DNA from: JBDREF01 sp043820045
GTDB taxonomy: Bacteria > Planctomycetota > Phycisphaerae > Sedimentisphaerales > Anaerobacaceae
DNA length: 7,193 nucleotides
NCBI GenBank assembly: GCA_043820045.1
Contig: JBDREF010000445.1
Coordinates: 1 to 7,193, forward strand
Reading direction: 5' to 3'
Shown: positions 1 through 5,014 of the stretch, piece by piece
Layout of the letters: each line of letters opens with the position of its first letter
Numbering within the stretch: the stretch's first letter is position 1
Translations under genes and position numbers: made by a program
Notes under the pieces: model-generated
Databases searched by the model: none
What the model was told of the DNA's origin: nothing
What the model saw: only the letters and a program-made list of their open reading frames with translations

Positions 1-903
1 AACCGCAAAATGGTCCCAGATGTTTCCGCCCTTGCGAACCTCCCGGCCGCCGATACCCATGCACTGAAGAGGATGCGAGCCGAGCGCCCAGTTCATAACG
101 TCAATGTTGTGAACATGCTGCTCGACGATATGGTCGCCGCACAGCCAGCAGAAATAATACCAGTGGCGAACCTGCCATTCCATGTCACTCATACCGTCGG
201 GCTTGTCGCCCCTGAGCGAGCCGCCGCCGCCGTTCCAGTAGCATTGTGCAGCGACGATTTCGCCGATTGCTCCGTCGTGAATGCGTTTCATAATCTCAAC
301 GTAGTGCAACTGGTGACGCCGCTGCGTTCCGGCGGCGACCGAGAGGCCCTTCTGTTTCGCCAGTTGCGCCGCTGCTATTACCCTTCTAATGCCGGCGGGG
401 TCCACCGCGACGGGCTTTTCCATAAACACGTGCTTGCCGGCTTTAACCGCGGCTTCGAAGTGCTCGGGCCTGAAATGCGGCGGCGTTGCCAGGATGACCA
501 TATCAACGCCGCTGTCGATTAGCTTCTGATACGCATCGAAGCCCGTGAACCGGCGCTGTTCCGGCACATCCATCTGGTCGGCCAGGCCGTCGAAGTCTAC
601 GCGGTCGTAGCGGCCTTTAGCGCCGTTGCTCAGCATGTCGTACGTGGTTTCGAGTTTGTCTTTAAACAGGTCAGCCATGGCCCAAAGCCTGACCGACTTG
701 TCAACACCCATCAGGGCCTGTGTTGTTGCTCCGGTCCCGCGCCCGCCGCAGCCGACCAGGCCGACTTTAAGCACATCCGATCCGGCGGCATACAATTTAC
801 CGGTCAGGTTAGCAGATGCGCCGGCGAATGAAGCCATCGCCGCCGCCTTTACAAAATCCCTGCGTGAAAATTCCCGTCCCTGTTGTCGCTTCTCTTTCTG
901 CAT
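1..903 (-). CDS. Tat-exported Gfo/Idh/MocA family oxidoreductase, 3'-truncated by window edge
   Basis: This is a probable secreted NAD(P)-dependent sugar or cyclitol dehydrogenase of the Gfo/Idh/MocA family. The frame is open for 301 codons from ATG 903 to position 1, so the C-terminal domain is cut by the window edge. A twin-arginine signal (SRRDFVKAA, residues 13-21) is followed by an Ala/Ser-rich stretch ending near LYAAG. The Rossmann motif VGCGGRGTG spans residues 50-58, the family EKP motif is at 162-164 and the start of the C-terminal domain carries GDHIVEQHVHN at 256-266. The start is fixed by an AAAGGGA ribosome binding site and the Tat motif just after it. It is the downstream member of a tandem pair with a closely similar paralog, 29 bases away, and shares long identical stretches of DNA with it. 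Substrate is not deducible. Unlike many homologs it has a Gly-rich loop, GGGGS, after YWN (225-229). The paralog lacks this loop. Confidence 0.9.
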   Translation of the reverse strand, partial: MQKEKRQQGREFSRRDFVKAAAMASFAGASANLTGKLYAAGSDVLKVGLVGCGGRGTGATTQALMGVDKSVRLWAMADLFKDKLETTYDMLSNGAKGRYDRVDFDGLADQMDVPEQRRFTGFDAYQKLIDSGVDMVILATPPHFRPEHFEAAVKAGKHVFMEKPVAVDPAGIRRVIAAAQLAKQKGLSVAAGTQRRHQLHYVEIMKRIHDGAIGEIVAAQCYWNGGGGSLRGDKPDGMSDMEWQVRHWYYFCWLCGDHIVEQHVHNIDVMNWALGSHPLQCMGIGGREVRKGGNIWDHFAV

Positions 904-907
904 TACG

Positions 908-919
908 ATCCCTTTCAAC
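908..919 (-). promoter_or_regulatory. Ribosome binding site and leader of the downstream oxidoreductase
   Basis: On the minus strand this reads GTTGAAAGGGAT, ending 4 bases before ATG 903. The AAAGGGA core decides the start. The same 12 bases occur at the same distance before the paralog (2292-2281), so the leader was probably copied with the gene. Confidence 0.65.
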
Positions 920-932
920 GAACGATCTGCTA

Positions 933-1583
933 TCAGATAAGTTGTGTCTTGCCGGGAACCGCGACGGGCTCAAGGGGCAAATCACCGAACTCGTACCTGG
1001 GGGGCCTCAAATCCAGTTTCGAAGCGTTCATCGCCCAATCCCATTTCAGGGCCCTGCCCGTATAGGCGCTCATCCGGCCGATCACCGCGCACATCGTGCT
1101 CTCGGCGACATTTTGCGCTTCGTTCAGGCCTTTGCCTTCGCGGATACTGCTTATCAAGGCGCGATGTTCCTCGTAGTACGGGTTCTCGTTGGGCCCTTCG
1201 TATTTGTAAGTTGTGTTGCCTTTGAGGTCCTTAATGTATCCGACGGCCTGATCGGTGTATATCTGGCCTTTGGTGCCTACAAGACGCTCGCAGACGTGAT
1301 AGGCTGCGCCGGGATTCTGTTTGCACATGCTCGATACGCGAACGCCGTTCGGATATTCGAACTCGCAGGCGAAATGGTCGAAGACGTTGCCGTACTCAGG
1401 TCCGGTCCGCGCCTGGCGGCCTCCCATCCCGATAACCTGTACGGGATGTTCTCCGATGCCCCAGTTCATGATGTCGAGATTGTGAACGTGCTGTTCGCAG
1501 ATATGGTCGCCCGAGAGCCACGTCGTGTAGAACCAGTTGCGGCACTGCCACTCCATGTCACTCATGCCTGCGGTTTTTGGCAC
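933..1583 (-). CDS. C-terminal fragment: Gfo/Idh/MocA substrate-binding domain
   Basis: This is the second half of the interrupted oxidoreductase, 216 residues if read from GTG 1583, five codons after the TGA. It carries the family C-terminal domain: MSDMEWQ, the GDHICEQHVHNLD motif with its conserved histidines, GGRQARTGPEYG, a VGTKGQ segment, and a typical end (DLPLEPVAVPGKTQLI). It has no signal peptide or cofactor-binding motif, and no convincing ribosome binding site precedes the GTG, so independent translation is doubtful. It is best read as the continuation of the 2276-1596 segment. The stop codon at 935-933 lies 29 bases before the next oxidoreductase, which suggests one shared transcript. 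Confidence 0.65.
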   Translation of the reverse strand: MPKTAGMSDMEWQCRNWFYTTWLSGDHICEQHVHNLDIMNWGIGEHPVQVIGMGGRQARTGPEYGNVFDHFACEFEYPNGVRVSSMCKQNPGAAYHVCERLVGTKGQIYTDQAVGYIKDLKGNTTYKYEGPNENPYYEEHRALISSIREGKGLNEAQNVAESTMCAVIGRMSAYTGRALKWDWAMNASKLDLRPPRYEFGDLPLEPVAVPGKTQLI

Positions 1584-1595
1584 TTTGAACTCGTC

Positions 1596-2276
1596 TCAGG
1601 CCAGGCCCATGTTCCAGTAACATTGGCCGGCAATGATTTCGCCAATCGCGCCGTCGTGGACGCGTTTTAGGATATCGACATAGTGGTTCTGATGCCGGCG
1701 CTGTGTGCCGGCGAGGACGGACAGGCCTTTCTGTTGCGCGATTTTGCCGGCGGCCAGGACGGTGCGAATACCCGTCGGATCTACCGCGGCGGGCTTTTCC
1801 ATGAAGACGTGCTTGCCGGCCGTGACCGCCGCCATCAGGTGCTCGGGCCTGAAATGCGGCGGCGTGGTCAACAGCACCAAATCCACGCCGCTGTCGAGCA
1901 CACCCTTGAACGTGTCGAAACCCACGAACCGCCGGGACTTCGGCACATCCATTTTGGGTCGCAACGATTCGAACGCATCGCGGTCATAACGGGCCTCGGC
2001 GCCTTCGCTGAGCATTGTGTAACATTTATCTAATTGATCCTGGAACAAATCTCCCATCGCCCAGAGCTTGATCGACGTGTCGGTGCTCAGCAGCACTTGC
2101 GTGGCGGCTCCGGTGCCGCGCCCGCCACAGCCGATCAGTCCGACCTTGATGGTGTCGGAACCGGCTGCGTAAGAGCTGCTTGCCACAGTTGACAAAGCTG
2201 CAAGCGATACGGCCGAATGCTTCACGAAATCCCTGCGCGTCAACTGACGACTTGCCAAGTGTATTTCACCTTCCAT
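1596..2276 (-). CDS. N-terminal fragment: Tat signal plus Rossmann domain of Gfo/Idh/MocA oxidoreductase
   Basis: This half gives 226 residues before the TGA. It has a twin-arginine signal (TRRDFVKHS, residues 13-21), a hydrophobic Ser/Ala segment and a likely signal peptidase site near SSSYAAG (33-39). The dinucleotide-binding motif IGCGGRGTG is at 48-56, TTPPHFRPEH at 137-146, EKPAAVDP at 160-167 and GTQRRHQNHY at 190-199. The fragment therefore contains the whole cofactor-binding domain but lacks the C-terminal alpha/beta domain that forms the active-site floor and dimer interface in this family. Alone it is unlikely to be a working enzyme. The frame also extends upstream to an ATG at 2453, but those extra 59 codons lie in the promoter region and do not resemble a signal peptide. 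Confidence 0.7.
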   Translation of the reverse strand: MEGEIHLASRQLTRRDFVKHSAVSLAALSTVASSSYAAGSDTIKVGLIGCGGRGTGAATQVLLSTDTSIKLWAMGDLFQDQLDKCYTMLSEGAEARYDRDAFESLRPKMDVPKSRRFVGFDTFKGVLDSGVDLVLLTTPPHFRPEHLMAAVTAGKHVFMEKPAAVDPTGIRTVLAAGKIAQQKGLSVLAGTQRRHQNHYVDILKRVHDGAIGEIIAGQCYWNMGLA

Positions 2277-2280
2277 CAGT

Positions 2281-2292
2281 ATCCCTTTCAAC
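2281..2292 (-). promoter_or_regulatory. Ribosome binding site and leader of the interrupted oxidoreductase
   Basis: This is identical on the minus strand to 919-908 (GTTGAAAGGGAT) and again ends 4 bases before the start codon, here ATG 2276. It supports 2276 rather than the ATG at 2453 as the true start. Confidence 0.65.
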
Positions 2293-2337
2293 TGTGAAGC
2301 TGAAGCGTTGTTAAGGTGGCAACCACCGATGCCAACA

Positions 2338-2366
2338 AGGGTAATTGCGCCCGGTCGCTCAGTCAA
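2338..2366 (-). promoter_or_regulatory. Candidate sigma70 promoter for the oxidoreductase pair
   Basis: On the minus strand a TTGACT (2366-2361, five of six matches to the -35 consensus) is followed after 17 bases by TACCCT (2343-2338, a poor -10). Initiation would fall near 2331 and leave a leader of about 55 bases. That leader contains a short hairpin, GGTGG/CCACC with a 3-base loop (2315-2327). The -10 is weak, so this is only a candidate. Confidence 0.3.
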
Positions 2367-2438
2367 GAGCAATCTGGGGCGGCCAAATCGGCCCACCGGT
2401 GACGGGGGTTCGGTCCTTGCATACATACTGAAATTCGC

Positions 2439-2467
2439 TTGCATTTTCGCCACGATTTTGCTAAAAT
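2439..2467 (+). promoter_or_regulatory. Candidate sigma70 promoter of the ebo operon
   Basis: TTGCAT (2439-2444) and TAAAAT (2462-2467, five of six matches to the -10 consensus) are separated by exactly 17 bases. Transcription would start near 2474, about 37 bases before the eboD start. A 5-base inverted repeat ATTTT-GCT-AAAAT (2455-2467) covers the -10 element and could be an operator half-site pair, or chance in an AT-rich stretch. It is the only AT-rich patch in the divergent region. Confidence 0.45.
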
Positions 2468-2497
2468 AGCATCATAGGAAATTGATGAGAAGTAGCT

Positions 2498-2507
2498 GGG
2501 GGGGTGA
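2498..2507 (+). promoter_or_regulatory. Unusual G-run ribosome binding site of eboD
   Basis: A run of seven G (2498-2504) followed by TGA precedes GTG 2508 and ATG 2511. GGGGTGA can pair with the anti-Shine-Dalgarno sequence in several registers. The spacing favours ATG 2511, with the adjacent in-frame GTG 2508 as the alternative start. Confidence 0.45.
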
Positions 2508-2510
2508 GTG

Positions 2511-3746
2511 ATGAACCACAGTTTAAAATACGGCGCCCGCGAGCTTTGCCGAGTTCCGGCGGCGCCGCCGATTCGACCTGCGGCCGGTAATATCGTTCAC
2601 GATGCCGTGTTTTCGTGCAGGTTCACCCACCGTCTGAGATTAACCGCAGGGGCTTTCGGCGCAAATAACCGGACCCTTTGCGATATTCTCGCCGGTCAAA
2701 ACGAGCATAGCGCCAGTGCGGCGGTATTCATAGATTCCGGCGTCGCGGCAAAACAGGCGAAATTGCCCGATGAAATAAACGCATATTTCGAAAAATATTT
2801 ACCCTCCCTTTGGGGCGGGGGCAATCGTCCGAAAATCCATATCGTGCCCGGCGGCGAGCAAATCAAGAACGGCCGGAAGAATCTCGACCTTATCATGGAC
2901 GCTATCGAGCAGTCGCATCTGTGCCGAAAATCATTCGTCATCGCCATGGGCGGCGGCGCCGTCCTGGATGCGGTGGGATTTGCGGCGTCCATTGCACACA
3001 GGGGCCTGCGGCTTATCCGCATTGCGACGACTACGCTGTCGCAGGCGGACTCCGCGATGGCGGTGAAGAACGGCGTAAACGCATTCGGCAAGAAAAATTA
3101 CATGGGTGTTTTCGCCGCTCCGTGGGCCGTCATTAACGACGAAGCTACGTTAGACACACTGAGCGAGCGGCACTGGCTGGCGGGTTTCAGCGAAGCAGTG
3201 AAGGTGGCGCTGCTGAAGGACCCGCTGCTCTTCGAATATATATACGGCAACTGTCACGCGATCCGGTCGCGGGATATGGATATTTCAGTCCCTGTAATAA
3301 GGCGAAGCGCCCGGCTGCATTTCGACCACATAACGCTGAGCGGAGACCCGTTCGAGCAGGGAGATACCAGGCCGTTGGACTTCGGGCACTGGTCGGCACA
3401 CAAGCTGGAGCAGATGAGCGGATTCGAACTCTCACACGGGCAAGCCGTCGCTATCGGAATTGCCATCGACGCGACGTATGCGAATCTCATGGGCTGGCTC
3501 GGTAACGCGGACCATAGGAAAATACTCGATTGTCTCAGCGGAATGGGCTTCGAGCTGTACCACCGGGTGATGCAAAATGCAAAGACGCTGCTCGGCGGAC
3601 TGGACGAATTTCAGGAGCACCTGGGCGGCAGACTCACGATTCCTTCGATTAACGGGATCGGGCGGGCGTTCGACATAAACAGCATCGACACAAACCGGAT
3701 GTTGGCGGCGATATCGTATCTGGAAAGATGGGTGGAACATGATTAA
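2511..3746 (+). CDS. eboD: EboD, 3-dehydroquinate synthase-like sugar phosphate cyclase
   Basis: The protein has 411 residues and belongs to the sugar phosphate cyclase family (AroB-like), which turn a phosphorylated sugar into a carbocycle using NAD+ and a divalent metal. Visible motifs are GGEQIKNG (114-121), GGGAVLDAVGFAAS (147-160), TTTLSQADSAMAVKNGVN (173-190) and GFSEAVK (225-231). LDFGHWSAHKLEQ lies at 289-301 and SHGQAVAIG at 308-316. The three metal ligands of AroB map to Glu228, His293 and His309, all present. The usual AroB LNFGHT is instead LDFGHW, and GGK is AVK, typical of the ebo branch rather than of shikimate-pathway AroB. The first ~35 residues precede the conserved FTHRLRL and look like a poorly conserved extension. 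Its position at the head of an operon with eboB, eboE and eboC supports the EboD name. The real substrate and product are unknown. Confidence 0.88.
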   Translation: MNHSLKYGARELCRVPAAPPIRPAAGNIVHDAVFSCRFTHRLRLTAGAFGANNRTLCDILAGQNEHSASAAVFIDSGVAAKQAKLPDEINAYFEKYLPSLWGGGNRPKIHIVPGGEQIKNGRKNLDLIMDAIEQSHLCRKSFVIAMGGGAVLDAVGFAASIAHRGLRLIRIATTTLSQADSAMAVKNGVNAFGKKNYMGVFAAPWAVINDEATLDTLSERHWLAGFSEAVKVALLKDPLLFEYIYGNCHAIRSRDMDISVPVIRRSARLHFDHITLSGDPFEQGDTRPLDFGHWSAHKLEQMSGFELSHGQAVAIGIAIDATYANLMGWLGNADHRKILDCLSGMGFELYHRVMQNAKTLLGGLDEFQEHLGGRLTIPSINGIGRAFDINSIDTNRMLAAISYLERWVEHD

Positions 3747-4047
3747 AGAACAAATACATAGCACTTTGACGGCCAAAGAAGTGATAGACCGTTACTTTCT
3801 GGAGAATCGTGCGAAGCTGGTTGATTTGGCCGCATTTCTCGACCGTATCGACCATGCGTCAGACCGCGAGGCCGCCGAAAGCGATTATCGCCTGGCTGCC
3901 TTGTTCCGAGCGTTGGGCGTGCTGGCCGAAAAGCAGGCAAATCGTGCCCGGCGAGTACTCGAAATATTCAGTGACAACAGCACGGAATTACCGCAGTCGG
4001 CAGACGGCGTCAAGAGTGCGACAGGGGCGGCGAACAATCTTTCATGA
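3739..4047 (+). CDS. Conserved-looking small helical protein within the ebo operon
   Basis: This is a hydrophilic 102-residue protein that I cannot assign to a named family. Residues 12-76 are predicted helical by eye: YFLENRAKLVDLAAFLDRID at 19-38, a charged DYRLAALFRALGVLA block around 49-63 and a third helix RARRVLEIFSD at 68-78. The last 24 residues are low in structure and probably a tail. No signal peptide or membrane segment is seen. The start overlaps the eboD stop by 8 bases (ATGATTAA), and GATGGGTGG lies just upstream, so it should be translationally coupled to eboD. It occupies a place where other ebo clusters may carry eboA, but it is about half the length of EboA and shows no resemblance I can recognise. 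I have the impression that similar short FLE-RxKLxxxAAFLDRxxR proteins occur in Planctomycetes, which a search would settle. Confidence 0.75.
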   Translation: MIKEQIHSTLTAKEVIDRYFLENRAKLVDLAAFLDRIDHASDREAAESDYRLAALFRALGVLAEKQANRARRVLEIFSDNSTELPQSADGVKSATGAANNLS

Positions 4048-4062
4048 CGAAGGATGTGAGAA

Positions 4063-4154
4063 TGTCATTGCGAGCGAAGCGAAGCAATCTCAACGTGTTA
4101 CGTAACCGAACGGTTGAGATTGCCACGGCCATCTTCGATGGCCTCGCAATGACA
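4063..4154. repeat. Palindromic dispersed repeat (MITE/REP-like) in the ebo operon
   Basis: This 92-base element has perfect 12-base terminal inverted repeats, TGTCATTGCGAG (4063-4074) and CTCGCAATGACA (4143-4154). Inside is a perfect 11-base pair, GCAATCTCAAC (4084-4094) with GTTGAGATTGC (4113-4123), whose loop contains the palindrome GTTACGTAAC (4097-4106). A further stem-loop, GGCCATC-TTC-GATGGCC, lies at 4127-4143. The strand could fold into a branched three-stem structure. The TGTCATTGCGAGCGAAGCGAAG type of sequence is, from memory, a dispersed repeat found in many unrelated bacterial genomes; translated, it gives the familiar ASEAKQSQ and LRFARND strings. No T-run follows, so it is not a standard terminator. 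It starts 16 bases after a stop codon and ends 50 bases before eboB. Confidence 0.85.
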
Positions 4155-4204
4155 AGTTCCTTATCTGAGCTTTGACATAATACCGGAAGGGGATGGTGAT
4201 TAAG

Positions 4205-5014
4205 ATGAAGTACATAGATCCACATATTCATATGGTTTCGCGAACGACCGACGACTATATGCGAATGGCACTCGCCGGGTGCGTATGCATCACAGAACCG
4301 GCGTTCTGGAACGGTTTCGACCGCAGCGGCGTCGAGGGCTTTCGCGACTACTTCCTGCAACTGACCCAATACGAACCACGGCGGGCCGGCAAGTACAATA
4401 TCGAATACTATAGCTGGATATGCATCAATCCGAAAGAGGCCGACGACCCGGCGTTCGCGAGAGAAGTAATCTCGATCATCCCGGAATTCCTGGAGTCCGA
4501 GCGTGTGGTCGGCATAGGAGAGATCGGCCTCAACAAGAATACCAGGAACGAGCTGGCCATACTGGAAGAGCAGATAGACCTCGCTTCAAGATACAACCAG
4601 TTGATACTTGTCCATACGCCGCACATGGAAGATAAGCTTAAAGGCACACGGCTCATCATGGACGCTATCAATGCCAACAGCGGCATCGATCCGGACAGAG
4701 TGCTCATCGACCACGCGGAGGAACACACAGTTGCGGAGATACTGGATCGCGGCTTTTGGGCGGGACTGACAATCTATCCTAATACCAAGTGCACGCCGCA
4801 GCGAGCGGTCGATATCATCGAAATGTACGGCCCCGACCGAATCTGGATAAACTCGGCAAGCGACTGGGGCCACAGCGATCCGCTTTCGGTGCCGAAGGTA
4901 CGTTTCGAAATGAAGCAAAGGGGGTATCCGGACGAGCTTATCGAGAAGGTGACGCTGAGCAATCCGATTGAATTCCTCAGCCAGAGCGAGAGGTTCCGCT
5001 ATCGCTATGAATAG
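4205..5014 (+). CDS. eboB: EboB, TatD-family metal-dependent hydrolase
   Basis: The protein has 269 residues, typical for a TatD/amidohydrolase-type TIM barrel. The metal-site pattern is complete: DPHIH (5-9), GEIGLNK with Glu106 (105-111), HTPH with His137 (137-140), IDHAEEH with His170 (168-174) and an Asp220 in NSASDWG (216-222) where TatD has its final acid. It shares the TatD fold, but the family hallmark GEIGLDY is altered and the end motif is SASDWGHSDPLSVPK, the form seen in the ebo branch. The biological substrate is unknown; nuclease activity should not be assumed. ATG 4205 is preferred because GGTGA lies 5 bases upstream; ATG 4193 and GTG 4196 are in frame, and 4193 would sit only about 2 bases from GGAAGG. 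The 3' end overlaps eboE by 8 bases. Confidence 0.87.
   Translation: MKYIDPHIHMVSRTTDDYMRMALAGCVCITEPAFWNGFDRSGVEGFRDYFLQLTQYEPRRAGKYNIEYYSWICINPKEADDPAFAREVISIIPEFLESERVVGIGEIGLNKNTRNELAILEEQIDLASRYNQLILVHTPHMEDKLKGTRLIMDAINANSGIDPDRVLIDHAEEHTVAEILDRGFWAGLTIYPNTKCTPQRAVDIIEMYGPDRIWINSASDWGHSDPLSVPKVRFEMKQRGYPDELIEKVTLSNPIEFLSQSERFRYRYE

Larger units (their letters stand above)
933..2276 (-). pseudogene. Tat-exported Gfo/Idh/MocA oxidoreductase interrupted by one in-frame TGA
   Basis: Read as one frame, this region encodes a full-length Gfo/Idh/MocA protein of 447 codons, a usual size for the secreted members of the family, except that codon 227 (1598-1596) is TGA. No frameshift is involved: both halves are in the same frame and conservation with the neighbouring paralog continues on both sides. 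The stop lies just after the YWN motif (residues 220-222), in a loop where, from memory, many family members carry Trp, so a single G-to-A change of TGG is the simplest explanation. UGA is used as a normal stop by several genes here, so general recoding is unlikely. Whether this is a true nonsense mutation or a sequencing error cannot be decided from the sequence. The start at 2276 is chosen over the further upstream ATG at 2453 because it has an AAAGGGA site and places the Tat motif near the N-terminus. Confidence 0.75.
2277..2510. other. Divergent intergenic region
   Basis: This region separates the oxidoreductase pair from the ebo operon and should hold the control sites of both. Besides the two promoter candidates it contains the GGTGG-CAA-CCACC hairpin (2315-2327), which would lie in the oxidoreductase leader, and a short GGCCAAATCGGCC inverted repeat (2380-2392). 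The minus-strand frame running through it from 2453 has no features of a gene. Confidence 0.6.

Noticed and set aside
1596..1598. The TGA as a selenocysteine codon or as Trp by a changed genetic code
   Set aside because: Family members are not selenoproteins at this loop, and no strong hairpin is seen right after the codon. Other genes here end in TGA (eboC at 7119-7121, eboE at 6216-6218, the small gene at 4045-4047) and use TGG freely for Trp.
816..1670. Long plus-strand open frame of 284 codons
   Set aside because: It lies opposite the oxidoreductase pair and crosses the junction between them. Its residues show no family motif, and the minus-strand genes explain the sequence.
2277..2453. 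N-terminal extension of the interrupted oxidoreductase to ATG 2453
   Set aside because: The extra 59 residues do not look like a signal peptide, would bury the Tat motif deep in the protein, and leave the conserved AAAGGGA leader inside the gene.
4127..4143. Rho-independent terminator formed by the GGCCATC/GATGGCC hairpin
   Set aside because: No T-run follows, and the hairpin belongs to the palindromic repeat within an operon that continues.
4149..4181. Internal promoter before eboB (ATGACA at 4149-4154, CATAAT at 4176-4181, TTGACA at 4172-4177)
   Set aside because: The spacing between the first pair is 21 bases, too long, and TTGACA at 4172 has no -10 at a proper distance.
4010..4369. Minus-strand open frame of 119 codons across the repeat
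   Set aside because: It overlaps eboB and the small gene and includes the string LRFARND, which is simply the palindromic repeat read as protein.
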